This document shows, piece by piece, positions 5,800-14,442 of a DNA stretch of 16,029 nt. The position numbers were made by a program, and so were the translations under genes. The DNA comes from an uncultured Oscillospiraceae bacterium (lineage in GTDB: Bacteria > Bacillota > Clostridia > Oscillospirales > Oscillospiraceae): the NCBI GenBank assembly GCA_934675115.1, contig CAKUPH010000047.1:1-16029 (forward strand). The letters run 5' to 3'. Below the pieces are notes generated by a model. The model did not search any database and was not told where the DNA came from. It saw only the letters and a program-made list of their open reading frames with translations. Numbering within the stretch: the stretch's first letter is position 1; every line of letters starts with the position of its first letter.

Positions 5800-6624
5800 G
5801 TGCAAAAGTATATCGAGGTCACCGGCAAGACCGAGGATGAAGCTCTGGCCAAGGGGCTTCAGCAGCTGGGTCTGGACCGTGACGACGTTTCCGTCGAAAT
5901 TCTGGAGCGGGGCAAGACCGGATTTCTGGGCATCGGCTCCGTTCCCGCCAAGGTGAAGCTGACCTACGAGGCCCCTGACGAGCCGGAGCCCGTGGTCAAG
6001 CCCGAACCCGTTGTGAAGAAAAAACCCGAGCCGAAGCCCCAGCCCCGTCCCCGTCAGGAAAAGAAGGCTCCCGCTCCCCAGCCGAAGAAGCAGGCGGCCC
6101 CCGTCTCCGCCCCCGCAGAAAAGGTTGCCCCTGTGGAAAAGTCCGCCGAAGCCGCGCCCGCCGATGACGACATCGCCGCCGCCATCGTGAAGTTCCAGAC
6201 CGGCCTGTTTGCCCACATGGGCGTGGAGGCCACCCCTGTGGTCACCCGGGAGGGCGACACCTATCAGGTGGTGCTGGAGGGCGAGGACATGGGCGGTCTC
6301 ATCGGCCGCCGGGGCGAGACGCTGGACGCCATCCAGCAGCTCACCGGCTACGCCGTCAACCGCGGCCGCAGCCGTCGGGCCCGCATCCATGTGGACGCCG
6401 AGGGCTACCGCGCCCGCCGGGAGGAGTCTCTGGAGCGTCTGGCCCACAAGGTGGCCGGCAAGGTGGTCAAGTACCGCCGGAACGTGACGCTGGAGGCCAT
6501 GAACGCCTACGAGCGCCATGTCATCCACGCCGCCCTTCAGGACTATCCCCACGTCACCACCTATTCCACCGGCACCGAACCCAACCGCCGCACCGTAGTG
6601 GCTTACGACCCCAACAAGGAATAA
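5800..6624 (+). CDS. khpB: RNA-binding protein KhpB (Jag)
   Basis: The 274-residue protein has a Jag N-terminal domain (1-55, with the hallmark GKTGFLGIGS at 38-47), a Pro/Lys/Ala-rich linker (58-118), a KH domain with GLIGRRG (166-172), and an R3H domain (about 209-270) with R239 and H243 in ERHVIH. KhpB pairs with KhpA to bind many transcripts and affects cell elongation and division in Firmicutes. The start is GTG with AAGGAG 9 nt upstream. It follows yidC by 33 bp, the classic arrangement. The gene ends at a strong terminator. mnmE, the usual next gene, is absent here. Confidence 0.95.
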   Translation: MQKYIEVTGKTEDEALAKGLQQLGLDRDDVSVEILERGKTGFLGIGSVPAKVKLTYEAPDEPEPVVKPEPVVKKKPEPKPQPRPRQEKKAPAPQPKKQAAPVSAPAEKVAPVEKSAEAAPADDDIAAAIVKFQTGLFAHMGVEATPVVTREGDTYQVVLEGEDMGGLIGRRGETLDAIQQLTGYAVNRGRSRRARIHVDAEGYRARREESLERLAHKVAGKVVKYRRNVTLEAMNAYERHVIHAALQDYPHVTTYSTGTEPNRRTVVAYDPNKE

Positions 6625-6638
6625 AAAATTGTGGAAAA

Positions 6639-6681
6639 AACGGCCTGACCGCTTGATAAAGCGGTCAGGCCGTTCTTTTTT
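6639..6681. terminator. Bidirectional rho-independent terminator
   Basis: A perfect 16-bp stem pairs AACGGCCTGACCGCTT (6639-6654) with AAGCGGTCAGGCCGTT (6659-6674) around a GATA loop. It is followed by CTTTTTT on the plus strand. A run of six A before it (6635-6640) gives a T-run on the minus strand. It should stop khpB transcripts going right and kinase transcripts going left. Confidence 0.93.
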
Positions 6682-6694
6682 GCGCGTTTTCTGC

Positions 6695-8419
6695 TTATTC
6701 CTGCTCCAGCGGGCAGAAAATTTCCACACAGGTGCCGGGGCTTGAGGAGATCTTCATGCTGGCCCTGCCCTCGAAGGCAAAGTCCAGCCGCTTGCGGATG
6801 TTGGCAAGGCCGATGTGCCGTCCCTCGCCGTCCCAAAGCTCTTCGCCGTTGAGACGGGAGAGCAGTTTCTCCGGCACGCCCCGGCCATCGTCCTCCACGC
6901 AGACGCGCAGCATGCTGCCGCTGCGGGTGATGGTGACGGACACCCGGCCGTGGATCTCGCCGGTCTCCTCGTCGGCAAGGCCGTGGCGCAGGCCGTTTTC
7001 CACCAGCGGCTGGAGGATGTTTTTCAGCAGCGGCAGATCCAGCACCTCGTCCTGCACGTCGCACGTCAGCTCCGCGTGGTTGTTGGGCCGGATGGATTCG
7101 ATCTTCCAATAGGAGTTCAGGGTGTCCACCCCCGCCCGGACGGTGGAGAACAGGCTGCCGTCCTGCATCCGCAGGCTGCTCTGCAAGATGCGGATAAGGG
7201 CGGAGTTCACCGTCACCACGTCGTCGCACCGGCCCATCCGGGCCAGCGAGTTGATGGCGCTCATGGTGTTGTAGATGTAGTGGGCGTTGATCTGGGATGT
7301 GAGCAGGTCGTACTGGGTGCGCTGGGTCTGCTGCTGGGCGATGCGCTCCTTGTTCTGGGTGTCCCGCAGCTCGTCCAGCATGTTGTTGAAATATCCCCCC
7401 AGCTGGCCGATCTCGTCGGTGCTGCTCACTGTCACCCGGGCGTCCATGTCGCCGTGGGCGGTCTGCTCCATGGCGTCTCGCAGCTCCTCCACCGGCCGGA
7501 GCAGCCGCCGGGCGAAGGGGAACACCATGAAGATGGCCAGCAGGCACATCAGCAGACACATGAGCAGCGGCACCACCAGCACCGGCACGAACCGGGCGTT
7601 GAAGTTTTCGTTGGACAGAAAGCCGATGATCTTCCACCCGCCGGAGGCGATGGTGCTGGCCACATAGTAGCCGGTGCCGTCCCGGTCCTGAAAGTCGTCG
7701 TCCAGCGCGTGGGTCTCAAGCATTTCCGTGATGCCGGAGGTCTCCCCGCCCGACAGGAAGTACGGCCCGGACATGGACGCCAGCGCGTAGCCGGAGAACA
7801 CGCCCTCCGCCAGCCGGGACACGTCCTGCCGCAGCCGCGCGGTGCTGCACACCATGCCCAGCAGATAGCGGTTGCCGCTGAGGTAAAAGTTCCGCAGGTA
7901 CATCATGGCTCCGTTGGGGTCCCGCTCATCCCGGGTGTAGAAGGGGGCGAATTCCTCGTCGGAAAGGCCCTCCTTCAGAATGTAGATCCAGTCCGCCTCC
8001 AGCATCCTCCGGTCAGCCTCCGCAAGGCCGGTGTAGGACGTGAACAGCTCGTCGCCGTACATGACGAACACCGTCCGGATCTGGGTGTCCCCTGTGGGGA
8101 GCATCCGGCTGAGAATATCGCACACAGCGGCCTTGTGCTCGTCGCTTGGGCTGCGGAGATAGCCCTCCAGCGCGCCGCCCAGTTCCGGGGAGTTGGCGTA
8201 GAAGTCGGAGTATTCCGCCACCGACCGCATGGCAATGTCGATCTGCCGGGACAGGGCGCTGCCGGTGGCCGCCGCCTCGTCCAGCGTCTGCTGCTGGAGC
8301 TTTGGCCGGTAAATGCCGAAGATCACCAGAATGACCACCGCGAGGCAGAACGCCTCCAGAAACAGGATACCGCGGAGCAGCCGGAGGGACAGCCTGCTCT
8401 GCCGTGGCGCTTTTTCCAT
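6695..8419 (-). CDS. YesM-type sensor histidine kinase
   Basis: The 574-residue membrane kinase has TM1 at about 14-36, an extracytoplasmic sensor region (37-275, Cache-like by architecture), TM2 (277-300), HAMP (301-352), a HisKA_7TM/His_kinase block QINAHYIYNT (376-385) with His380 as the likely phosphorylation site, and HATPase (N box ENGLRHG 474-480, DDGRG 510-514, GLANI 537-541). The family usually reads QINPHFLYNT, so three positions differ. A GTG (8426-8428) overlaps the regulator stop, but GGGGGAG lies about 8 nt before the ATG at 8417-8419, so that start is chosen. It forms an operon with the regulator upstream. Its signal is unknown; these kinases often sense sugars or envelope cues. 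Confidence 0.93.
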   Translation of the reverse strand: MEKAPRQSRLSLRLLRGILFLEAFCLAVVILVIFGIYRPKLQQQTLDEAAATGSALSRQIDIAMRSVAEYSDFYANSPELGGALEGYLRSPSDEHKAAVCDILSRMLPTGDTQIRTVFVMYGDELFTSYTGLAEADRRMLEADWIYILKEGLSDEEFAPFYTRDERDPNGAMMYLRNFYLSGNRYLLGMVCSTARLRQDVSRLAEGVFSGYALASMSGPYFLSGGETSGITEMLETHALDDDFQDRDGTGYYVASTIASGGWKIIGFLSNENFNARFVPVLVVPLLMCLLMCLLAIFMVFPFARRLLRPVEELRDAMEQTAHGDMDARVTVSSTDEIGQLGGYFNNMLDELRDTQNKERIAQQQTQRTQYDLLTSQINAHYIYNTMSAINSLARMGRCDDVVTVNSALIRILQSSLRMQDGSLFSTVRAGVDTLNSYWKIESIRPNNHAELTCDVQDEVLDLPLLKNILQPLVENGLRHGLADEETGEIHGRVSVTITRSGSMLRVCVEDDGRGVPEKLLSRLNGEELWDGEGRHIGLANIRKRLDFAFEGRASMKISSSPGTCVEIFCPLEQE

Positions 8420-8424
8420 GGCGG

Positions 8425-9438
8425 TCACTCCCCCTTCCGGTAGCTGTTGGGCGACTGCCCTACCTTGGAGCGAAAGGCGTAGCTGAAATACTGGCTGCTG
8501 TGGTAGCCGGACAGCTCCGCCACCTCGTAAATTTTATAGTCCTCGGTACACAGCAGACGCTTGGCCTCCTGAATGCGCACGTCGGTGAGATAGTCGTTGA
8601 GGGTGTTCCCCGTCTGCTCCTTGAACAGGACGCTCAGCCGCCCGTAGCTGATGCCGATCTCCTTGGCCACGTCGGTGGTGCTCAGATCCGGATCCCGGAA
8701 CCGGGCCTGAATGTACTCCTTGGCCCGGGCCACCATGGCGGAGGCCGCCGGGTCGGCGGTGTGGCCGCTCTGCACCTTGCCCCGCCAGCGGTCGGACAGA
8801 AGGTAGAGCTTCAGCGCATTGAAAAAGTCCCCGCTGCCCGACTGGAGCAGGGCGATGCGGCTGTCGTCCTCGCCGTTGCGCCGCAGAAGCTCCACCGCGA
8901 ACTCCTCTGCCGGGCGGAGCAGCAGGTTTTCCGGGAAATACCCCGCCAGCCTGAGAATGCCGTCGAATTTTTCCTGAAGGTAGTCCCCGTCTGCCGTCGG
9001 GGCGGACAACAGCTCGTACAGGCGGCTCTGGACGGCGTTGAAGGCGAACTCCCGCTGCTCGTCCAGCGCGGCCCGCATGACCTCCGTTTTTTCCAGCAGC
9101 AGCTCCGCCGAGATGTCCTGCTTGAGGATGTAGTCCCGGGCCCCCTGCCGCAGGGCCTCCTGCACCGGGGCAAAGTCATTGTAGGCGCTGAGCACGAGAA
9201 ACTGGATGTACGGGTTGCGCTGCTTGATCTTGGCCATCATTTCCAGCCCGTCCATGAAGGGCATCCGCACGTCGGTGATGACCGCCATGGGGAGACACTG
9301 TTCAAATTTGTGCAGGCCCTGCCGCCCGTTGGAGGCGGTGACCACCTCGAAGCCCTGGGCGGACCAGTCCACAATGGTGGAAAGATCGCTGAGAATAAAG
9401 GCGTCGTCCTCCACGATCATCAATTTCAAAGGTTCCAT
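8425..9438 (-). CDS. YesN-type response regulator, AraC family output
   Basis: The 337-residue regulator has a receiver domain (1-120) with the acidic pocket E10-D11-D12, phospho-acceptor Asp56 in VITDVRMPFMDG, and K105-type lysine in ILKQD. A middle linker (120-235) is followed by two AraC-type helix-turn-helix motifs (about 236-337), including DLSTTDVAKEIGISYGRLS and SGYHSSQYFSYAFRSKVG. It is the cognate partner of the kinase encoded just downstream, whose start overlaps or nearly overlaps this stop. A GGGGTGA motif lies close to the ATG. It is divergent from the SLH surface-protein gene, which is a likely target. AraC-type outputs usually bind direct repeats, and one such pair lies at 9526-9596. 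Confidence 0.93.
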   Translation of the reverse strand: MEPLKLMIVEDDAFILSDLSTIVDWSAQGFEVVTASNGRQGLHKFEQCLPMAVITDVRMPFMDGLEMMAKIKQRNPYIQFLVLSAYNDFAPVQEALRQGARDYILKQDISAELLLEKTEVMRAALDEQREFAFNAVQSRLYELLSAPTADGDYLQEKFDGILRLAGYFPENLLLRPAEEFAVELLRRNGEDDSRIALLQSGSGDFFNALKLYLLSDRWRGKVQSGHTADPAASAMVARAKEYIQARFRDPDLSTTDVAKEIGISYGRLSVLFKEQTGNTLNDYLTDVRIQEAKRLLCTEDYKIYEVAELSGYHSSQYFSYAFRSKVGQSPNSYRKGE

Positions 9439-9476
9439 ACCATCACCCCGGAAAGTAACTTTTTCATGTTGCAGCT

Positions 9477-9485
9477 ATTGTATCA
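9477..9485 (-). promoter_or_regulatory. Extended -10 promoter for the regulator/kinase pair
   Basis: On the minus strand TGATACAAT gives an extended -10 (TGn plus TACAAT; plus positions 9477-9485) about 40 bp upstream of the regulator ATG. No clear -35 is seen at the right distance, which fits an extended -10 or activated promoter. Confidence 0.5.
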
Positions 9486-9525
9486 CAACTCGGCGGACAT
9501 TTCCATTTTCCTGCGCAAGTGAGGG

Positions 9526-9596
9526 GATATTCGAACAAAGTCAGAAGATTATTGTATGTTTTTTAAGCAGAAACCATAGTAATATGATAGTCGAAC
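9526..9596 (+). promoter_or_regulatory. Direct repeat pair, candidate operator
   Basis: GATATTCGAAC (9526-9536) and GATAGTCGAAC (9586-9596) match at 10 of 11 positions and are exactly 60 bp apart, in the same orientation. They lie in the control region shared by the two-component genes and the surface-protein gene. The spacing is close to six helical turns, so both sites face the same side of DNA. They are candidate sites for the AraC-type regulator. Confidence 0.4.
9552..9588 (+). promoter_or_regulatory. Candidate promoter for the surface-protein gene
   Basis: TATGAT (9583-9588) is a 5-of-6 match to the -10 consensus and partly overlaps the second direct repeat. No good -35 lies 16-18 bp upstream, only a T-run. 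TTGTAT (9552-9557) with CATAGT (9575-9580), 17 bp apart, is an alternative. A weak -35 would fit an activator-dependent promoter. Confidence 0.3.
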
Positions 9597-9698
9597 CCGT
9601 GCCTTGCGGTAATAGTACACAAAGAGACAGGATCAGACGGGGGAAGCGCAAATCCGAACCGCTTCGTGCAAGGAAGCACAAAAGGAGGGAATTTGAAC

Positions 9699-12600
9699 AT
9701 GAGAAAAAGCTTGAAAAGAGTGCTGGCTTCTGTCCTGAGCGCAGCGCTGCTCGTGTCTGCCATGAGCATGACCGCTCTGGCCGCGCCCGCCGAGGTCGCC
9801 AACGGCACCTTCACCATGACCGGCGTGGCCAAGACCGGCAATGTGGCCTACTACCTGTCCACCGGTGACGGCGCTTACGCCACCACCATTTATGTGGTCA
9901 ACGACCAGTACACAGGCAGCCCCGCCACCCTGACTCTGGCGGACGGCACCACGCTGGATCTGACCACCTATGCCCCCAACATGGCCAACGGGAATTACAC
10001 CGCCACGGTTGACGCCGTGAACGCTCAGGGCGCCGTGTACGTGGGCGGCAACCGCACCATCCGCTCCGCCGCCGACTATGGCATCACCGGCGCTGACGCC
10101 GAGGCCGTCAACTGGTTCCTGTCCTCCGGCCTCACCAACGCCGGCAAGAGCCTGACCGAGTTCGGCGACGTGATGTACGGCTTTGAGTACGCCGTGGATC
10201 TGTACCGTATGTTCCAGCTCGTCATCGAGGAGAACCTGCTGGCCGCCGACTTCAAGTACCCCACTGACTCTGTGGGCGGCATGGGCCATAACGACCAGTA
10301 CTCCGACGCCGTGGACGCCATCCTTCACGCCGGCATCCTCAACGGCATCTATACCCAAGAGAGCGAAGTCACGAACATGGGCGGCGTGTCCCTGATCAAG
10401 AATCTGGACGGCGTTACGGAAGCCGGTCCCTTCGGCGCTACCGTTCCCGTCACCACCGAGTTTGCTTACGTGGCGCTGTATAACGCCATTACATCCCGCT
10501 GGTCCATGCTCAGCGAGCAGGGCAAGACCGTTGCCGCCGCTCTGAAGGCTTCCAACGCCGTGACCAACGCTGAGAAGATGGCCAAGCTGGCCGAGGTGCT
10601 GGGCGTTACCGTTCCTGCTGACGGTACGATGAGCAAGATCGACGTGGTCAAGCTGCTGTACGCCGCCCGCGGCTGTGTCCAGTCCAAGACATCTCCCGAC
10701 GATACCTTCGCCGCCCAGACCGGTTCCGAGTATTCCAATATGCTGCGGTTCTACGACGTCTATCACACCCCCGTCATCACCAGCGCGTCTGATGCCATCC
10801 CCGGGAGCCTGATCTCCGCGGCCGGCTCCGCCCTGCTGGTGAACAACGCCGGTACCATCAACATCCATAACAAGACCGTCTCCCTTACCGGCAACTCCGA
10901 TGACGCGGCCAGAATTGCTACCACGACTCAGGACGCCAACGTTCTGGTCGACGGTATGGAGGGGGCCACGGGCGGCAAGGTCGGCTTCCTCTACAATGCC
11001 ACCATGCGCAACGCCTTCTACCGTGAGGGCATCGGCTCCGCCATGGCTGTCTGGGGCAAGAACAGCGTGGTCAACCTGACCAGCGACAACGGCACCCTGG
11101 TCATCGACGGCGAGGCCAACGGCACCCTGTCCCCTGCCAGCACCATGGCCGGCGCGGTGTATGTGGGCTTCGGCGCTTCCCTGAACGTCACCAACGCCGT
11201 GGCTTACTCTTCCAGCCAGCACCTGACCAACGTCCTGTACAACGGCAACGTCCACTTCAAGGACGCCGCCGCCTTCGGCTCCGGCCGTGTGTACAGCTCC
11301 GACTTCTGGGGCGGCTATCAGGTCTTTGAGAACTCCATCGCCACCGGCGGCTCCGTCACCGATGAGCCCACCACCCTGATCGTCAAGAACTCCGTGTACG
11401 GCAACTCTGTGGGCGGCAACGGCTTCGCCTCCCAGTATTTTGAGAATTCCATTCTGAACGTGGGCACCGCCTCCTTCCAGAATACCACATCCCTCATCAC
11501 CGACACCGGCTCCCTGACGCTGGTCAACTCCAAGCTGAACAGCACCTCCGGCACCTTCGCTTCCTCCACCAAGGGCGAGCGCGTCATCGTCACCCTCGTG
11601 GACAGCGAGATCGACATGTCCAAGGGCAACGTCCTGGCCAAGGTGGATAACTACACCACCCTGAACCGCCAGCGTCCCGGCTTCTCCGACAACGGCATGT
11701 TCAACGGCGAGATGGTCATTGATCTGGTGGGCGACAACTACATCACCACCAGCGACGGCACCCTGACCGCCACCATCGCCGAGGGCGCCAGCCTGACCAT
11801 CAAGGGCAAGGTCATCGACGCCGACGGCAATGACATCGACTTCTCCGGTATCACCGGCGTTACTGTCGTTCCCGGCGACGGCGTTCTGAAGGTCGAGCGC
11901 ACTGCTCACGCCCTGACCTACGGCGAGGCCGCCGACGTCATCGCCGCCCTGATGAAGGACAGCGGCGTTTACTACACGATCCCCAGCCAGGTCGAGGGCG
12001 AGCGTCCCACTCAGGTCATGGTCTACACGGCTGACGACGTGTACGCCGCCATGCAGGCCGCCGGCATCCTCGAGAATGCCCCGGCTTCCTACACCGCCAT
12101 CACCGGCGCTGAGTTCGACACCATGCTGGCCAAGGCTCTGAACACCGCATCCCTCGAGGGCATCGGCGAGTTCGCGCCCAGCACCAAGACCACCATGACG
12201 AAGGCCGACGCTGAGGCCGTCATCAACTCCGTGGTCCTGTGGGCCAAGGGCGGCGCCAACCTCACCGGCGACACCAACAAGTTCCTGTGCATCGAGAGCG
12301 GCTCCACCTGGACGCCCGATGCCAAGAGCGGCACCCTCCATGTGGCCGGCATCATCGGCCACGGCACCATCGCCGGTATCCGCGGCTGCGGTGAGAAGAG
12401 CTACAACCTGACCACCAAGACCTACAACGGCCTGACCATCTACTACAACCCCTATGCCGGCAGCGCCAATATCGTGATGCCCTCCGATCCCCGTTCCTAT
12501 GAGATGGGTTACGTCGAAGGCGGCGCCCGCCTGTACCCCGACTACCCCGCTATTCTCAAGACCCTGATCGCCACCGGCGCTTACACCACTGAGAGCGTTG

Positions 12601-14282
12601 ACGGTCAGACCATCGAGATCAAGGATACGGACGGCAAGACCGCCGCAGTTTACACCTGTGCCACCGGCGAGCTGACCATCTCCAAATCCAGCATCATCGC
12701 CTCTACCGCCTTCACCGCCAATCTGATGAACATCAGCACGCTGGGTCAGGGCGACGCCGTTATGGCCGCTACTGAGGGTGCGGTCATCAACATCAAGAAC
12801 TCCACCATCGAGTCCCTCACCGGCCGCGGCGCCACCGCGCTGGCTGGCGGCACCCTGAACATCGACGGCTCCACCATCACCAACCGTGACGGCAAGGGCA
12901 GCCACGGTGTCTGCGTGCTGTACGGTTCCGTCATCGACATCAAGAACTCCACCATCGATGCCAACACCTCTGCCTTGGCCTCTGACTTCGGCGGCGGCCT
13001 GATCATCGCCGACAACGTCAAGGCTTATGCGCAGGAGCGCGGCGGCGGCATCCTGGCCGACGGCATGACCTTCGGCTATGTCACCAACAGTGAGCTGAAG
13101 ACCGCCCATGACGCGGCTGCTTCCACTGCCGGCTGCGGCGTGCTGAACATTGACAACTCCGTGCTGGAAGGCAACGACAAGTCCATCCTGTACAGCTATG
13201 TGTTCGGTATGCTGGCCAGCGAGCGCGGCGAGTTCAACGTCTCCAACAGCAAGCTCAGCGGCAACTCCCACGGCATTTACATTCAGGGCAACACCATTGA
13301 TATGCACCTGAACAATAACACTATGACCTACGGCGTGGGTGCCGCCGAGAAGACCTACCTCATCAAGGCCGAGAACCCCACCCGTCCTGCCCCCTTCTAC
13401 ACCCGCGCCAACGTCTACATTGAGAACATGAACCTCAACGGCGACATCTACTTCGATGCAGATACCTCCCAGCCTTGCGTCAAGGGCTACACCGACACCT
13501 ACCTGAACATCTATCTGGGCGCCAACACCACATGGCTGGGCAGCGTTGTTTCCACCGGCCATGACGGCGGCGTGCACATCTTCCGGATGAATAACGCCAC
13601 CGGCAAGTATGATGAGATTACTTACACGCTGGATACCCCGACCTATGTCACCACCGTTGAGAGCGGCCCCGTGGTCAATCCCACTCAGCCCACTCAGCCC
13701 ACCGAACCCAGTAAGCCTGAGCAGCCCGGCAAGACCACCTATGTGGACGTGGTTTCCGGCTCCTGGTACGAAGAGGCCGTCAATTATGTGACCGAGAAGG
13801 GCCTGTTCAACGGCACCTCCGCCACTACCTTCGGCCCCAACGACAGCACCAGCCGCGCCATGCTGGCCACCGTGATCCACCGTCTGGCCGGTACCCCCGC
13901 CGCTCCCGCCGTCACCTTTAAGGACGTGGCCGCAGGCAAGTGGTACACCGACGGTATCGCCTGGTCCGCCGCCAACGGTGTCGTGAACGGCTACTCCGCG
14001 GAGCAGTTCGGCCCCATGGACAACATCACCCGTGAGCAGCTGGCCACCATGCTGTACCGCTACGCCGTCAAGTGCGGCTATGACGTCAGCGTCGGCGAGG
14101 ACACCAACATCCTCAGCTACACCGATGCCGCCGATGTCAGCGAGTTCGCGGTTGCCGCCATGCAGTGGGCCGTCGGCTCCGGCGTGGTCCAGGGCAGCGG
14201 CAGCGCGCTGAGCCCCAAGGCTCCCGCTTCCCGTGCCGAGGTGGCCATGATGCTGATGCGCTTCTGCACCATCTATCGCTGA
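9699..14282 (+). CDS. Secreted SLH-domain beta-helix surface protein
   Basis: The 1527-residue protein has a Sec signal peptide (1-28, cut likely after ALA before APAEV). Next come an alpha-rich region (about 125-350), a first repetitive Gly/Asn/Thr-rich part (about 377-730), a second alpha-rich insert (about 740-880), and a second repetitive part (about 1010-1320). The last has recurrent short strands such as LNIDGSTITN, IDIKNSTIDAN and FNVSNSKLSGN, suggesting a right-handed beta-helix. A Pro/Thr linker (1325-1346) leads to three SLH domains (about 1347-1393, 1405-1455, 1473-1523), which anchor proteins to pyruvylated wall polymers. AAAGGAGGG lies about 9 nt before the chosen ATG. It is probably an adhesin or S-layer-like protein; no catalytic motif is recognised. 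It has its own terminator and is divergent from the two-component pair. Confidence 0.88.
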   Translation: MRKSLKRVLASVLSAALLVSAMSMTALAAPAEVANGTFTMTGVAKTGNVAYYLSTGDGAYATTIYVVNDQYTGSPATLTLADGTTLDLTTYAPNMANGNYTATVDAVNAQGAVYVGGNRTIRSAADYGITGADAEAVNWFLSSGLTNAGKSLTEFGDVMYGFEYAVDLYRMFQLVIEENLLAADFKYPTDSVGGMGHNDQYSDAVDAILHAGILNGIYTQESEVTNMGGVSLIKNLDGVTEAGPFGATVPVTTEFAYVALYNAITSRWSMLSEQGKTVAAALKASNAVTNAEKMAKLAEVLGVTVPADGTMSKIDVVKLLYAARGCVQSKTSPDDTFAAQTGSEYSNMLRFYDVYHTPVITSASDAIPGSLISAAGSALLVNNAGTINIHNKTVSLTGNSDDAARIATTTQDANVLVDGMEGATGGKVGFLYNATMRNAFYREGIGSAMAVWGKNSVVNLTSDNGTLVIDGEANGTLSPASTMAGAVYVGFGASLNVTNAVAYSSSQHLTNVLYNGNVHFKDAAAFGSGRVYSSDFWGGYQVFENSIATGGSVTDEPTTLIVKNSVYGNSVGGNGFASQYFENSILNVGTASFQNTTSLITDTGSLTLVNSKLNSTSGTFASSTKGERVIVTLVDSEIDMSKGNVLAKVDNYTTLNRQRPGFSDNGMFNGEMVIDLVGDNYITTSDGTLTATIAEGASLTIKGKVIDADGNDIDFSGITGVTVVPGDGVLKVERTAHALTYGEAADVIAALMKDSGVYYTIPSQVEGERPTQVMVYTADDVYAAMQAAGILENAPASYTAITGAEFDTMLAKALNTASLEGIGEFAPSTKTTMTKADAEAVINSVVLWAKGGANLTGDTNKFLCIESGSTWTPDAKSGTLHVAGIIGHGTIAGIRGCGEKSYNLTTKTYNGLTIYYNPYAGSANIVMPSDPRSYEMGYVEGGARLYPDYPAILKTLIATGAYTTESVDGQTIEIKDTDGKTAAVYTCATGELTISKSSIIASTAFTANLMNISTLGQGDAVMAATEGAVINIKNSTIESLTGRGATALAGGTLNIDGSTITNRDGKGSHGVCVLYGSVIDIKNSTIDANTSALASDFGGGLIIADNVKAYAQERGGGILADGMTFGYVTNSELKTAHDAAASTAGCGVLNIDNSVLEGNDKSILYSYVFGMLASERGEFNVSNSKLSGNSHGIYIQGNTIDMHLNNNTMTYGVGAAEKTYLIKAENPTRPAPFYTRANVYIENMNLNGDIYFDADTSQPCVKGYTDTYLNIYLGANTTWLGSVVSTGHDGGVHIFRMNNATGKYDEITYTLDTPTYVTTVESGPVVNPTQPTQPTEPSKPEQPGKTTYVDVVSGSWYEEAVNYVTEKGLFNGTSATTFGPNDSTSRAMLATVIHRLAGTPAAPAVTFKDVAAGKWYTDGIAWSAANGVVNGYSAEQFGPMDNITREQLATMLYRYAVKCGYDVSVGEDTNILSYTDAADVSEFAVAAMQWAVGSGVVQGSGSALSPKAPASRAEVAMMLMRFCTIYR

Positions 14283-14318
14283 TATACTCCCTCCTTTTTG
14301 CCCCCCAATTCCAACTGC

Positions 14319-14358
14319 ACGGAAACTGCCGGCCTAAGGCCGGCAGTTTCCGTTTTTT
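14319..14358 (+). terminator. Strong rho-independent terminator after surface-protein gene
   Basis: A perfect 16-bp stem pairs ACGGAAACTGCCGGCC (14319-14334) with GGCCGGCAGTTTCCGT (14338-14353) around a TAA loop, and is followed by TTTTTT (14353-14358). It lies 36 bp past the stop and insulates darA from the surface-protein gene. Confidence 0.95.
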
Positions 14359-14388
14359 ACGCATTCGGGGATAAAAAACATCTGGCCT

Positions 14389-14439
14389 ATTTGATAAAAA
14401 TAGGATATAATATAAATTGAGTTCGTATCATTATCAAAT
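14389..14439 (+). promoter_or_regulatory. darA -10 element inside a 9-bp inverted repeat
   Basis: A perfect TATAAT (14406-14411) lies between ATTTGATAA (14389-14397) and its exact inverse TTATCAAAT (14431-14439). The arms are 42 bp centre to centre, about four helical turns. No good -35 is found 17 bp upstream; the TTGATA at 14391 is too close. This looks like a regulated promoter for darA-holB. Confidence 0.45.
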
Positions 14440-14442
14440 TGA

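Noticed and set aside
4300..6729. An 809-codon minus-strand open frame opposite yidC and khpB
   Set aside because: It is a low-complexity shadow frame of GC-rich genes, spans several genes and a terminator, and has no recognisable domain.
6815..8443. A 542-codon plus-strand frame opposite the kinase
   Set aside because: The composition is that of a shadow frame; kinase motifs are clear on the other strand.
9430..9465. The GAAAGTAAC near the regulator start as another repeat copy
   Set aside because: Only nine bases match the hairpin arm and none of the other repeat blocks are nearby.
9633..13880. A 1415-codon open frame on the minus strand opposite the surface-protein gene
   Set aside because: It is rich in Gly, Val, Ala, Asp and His, mirrors GC-rich codons of the real gene, has no signal or domain, and the plus strand encodes clear signal peptide and SLH domains.
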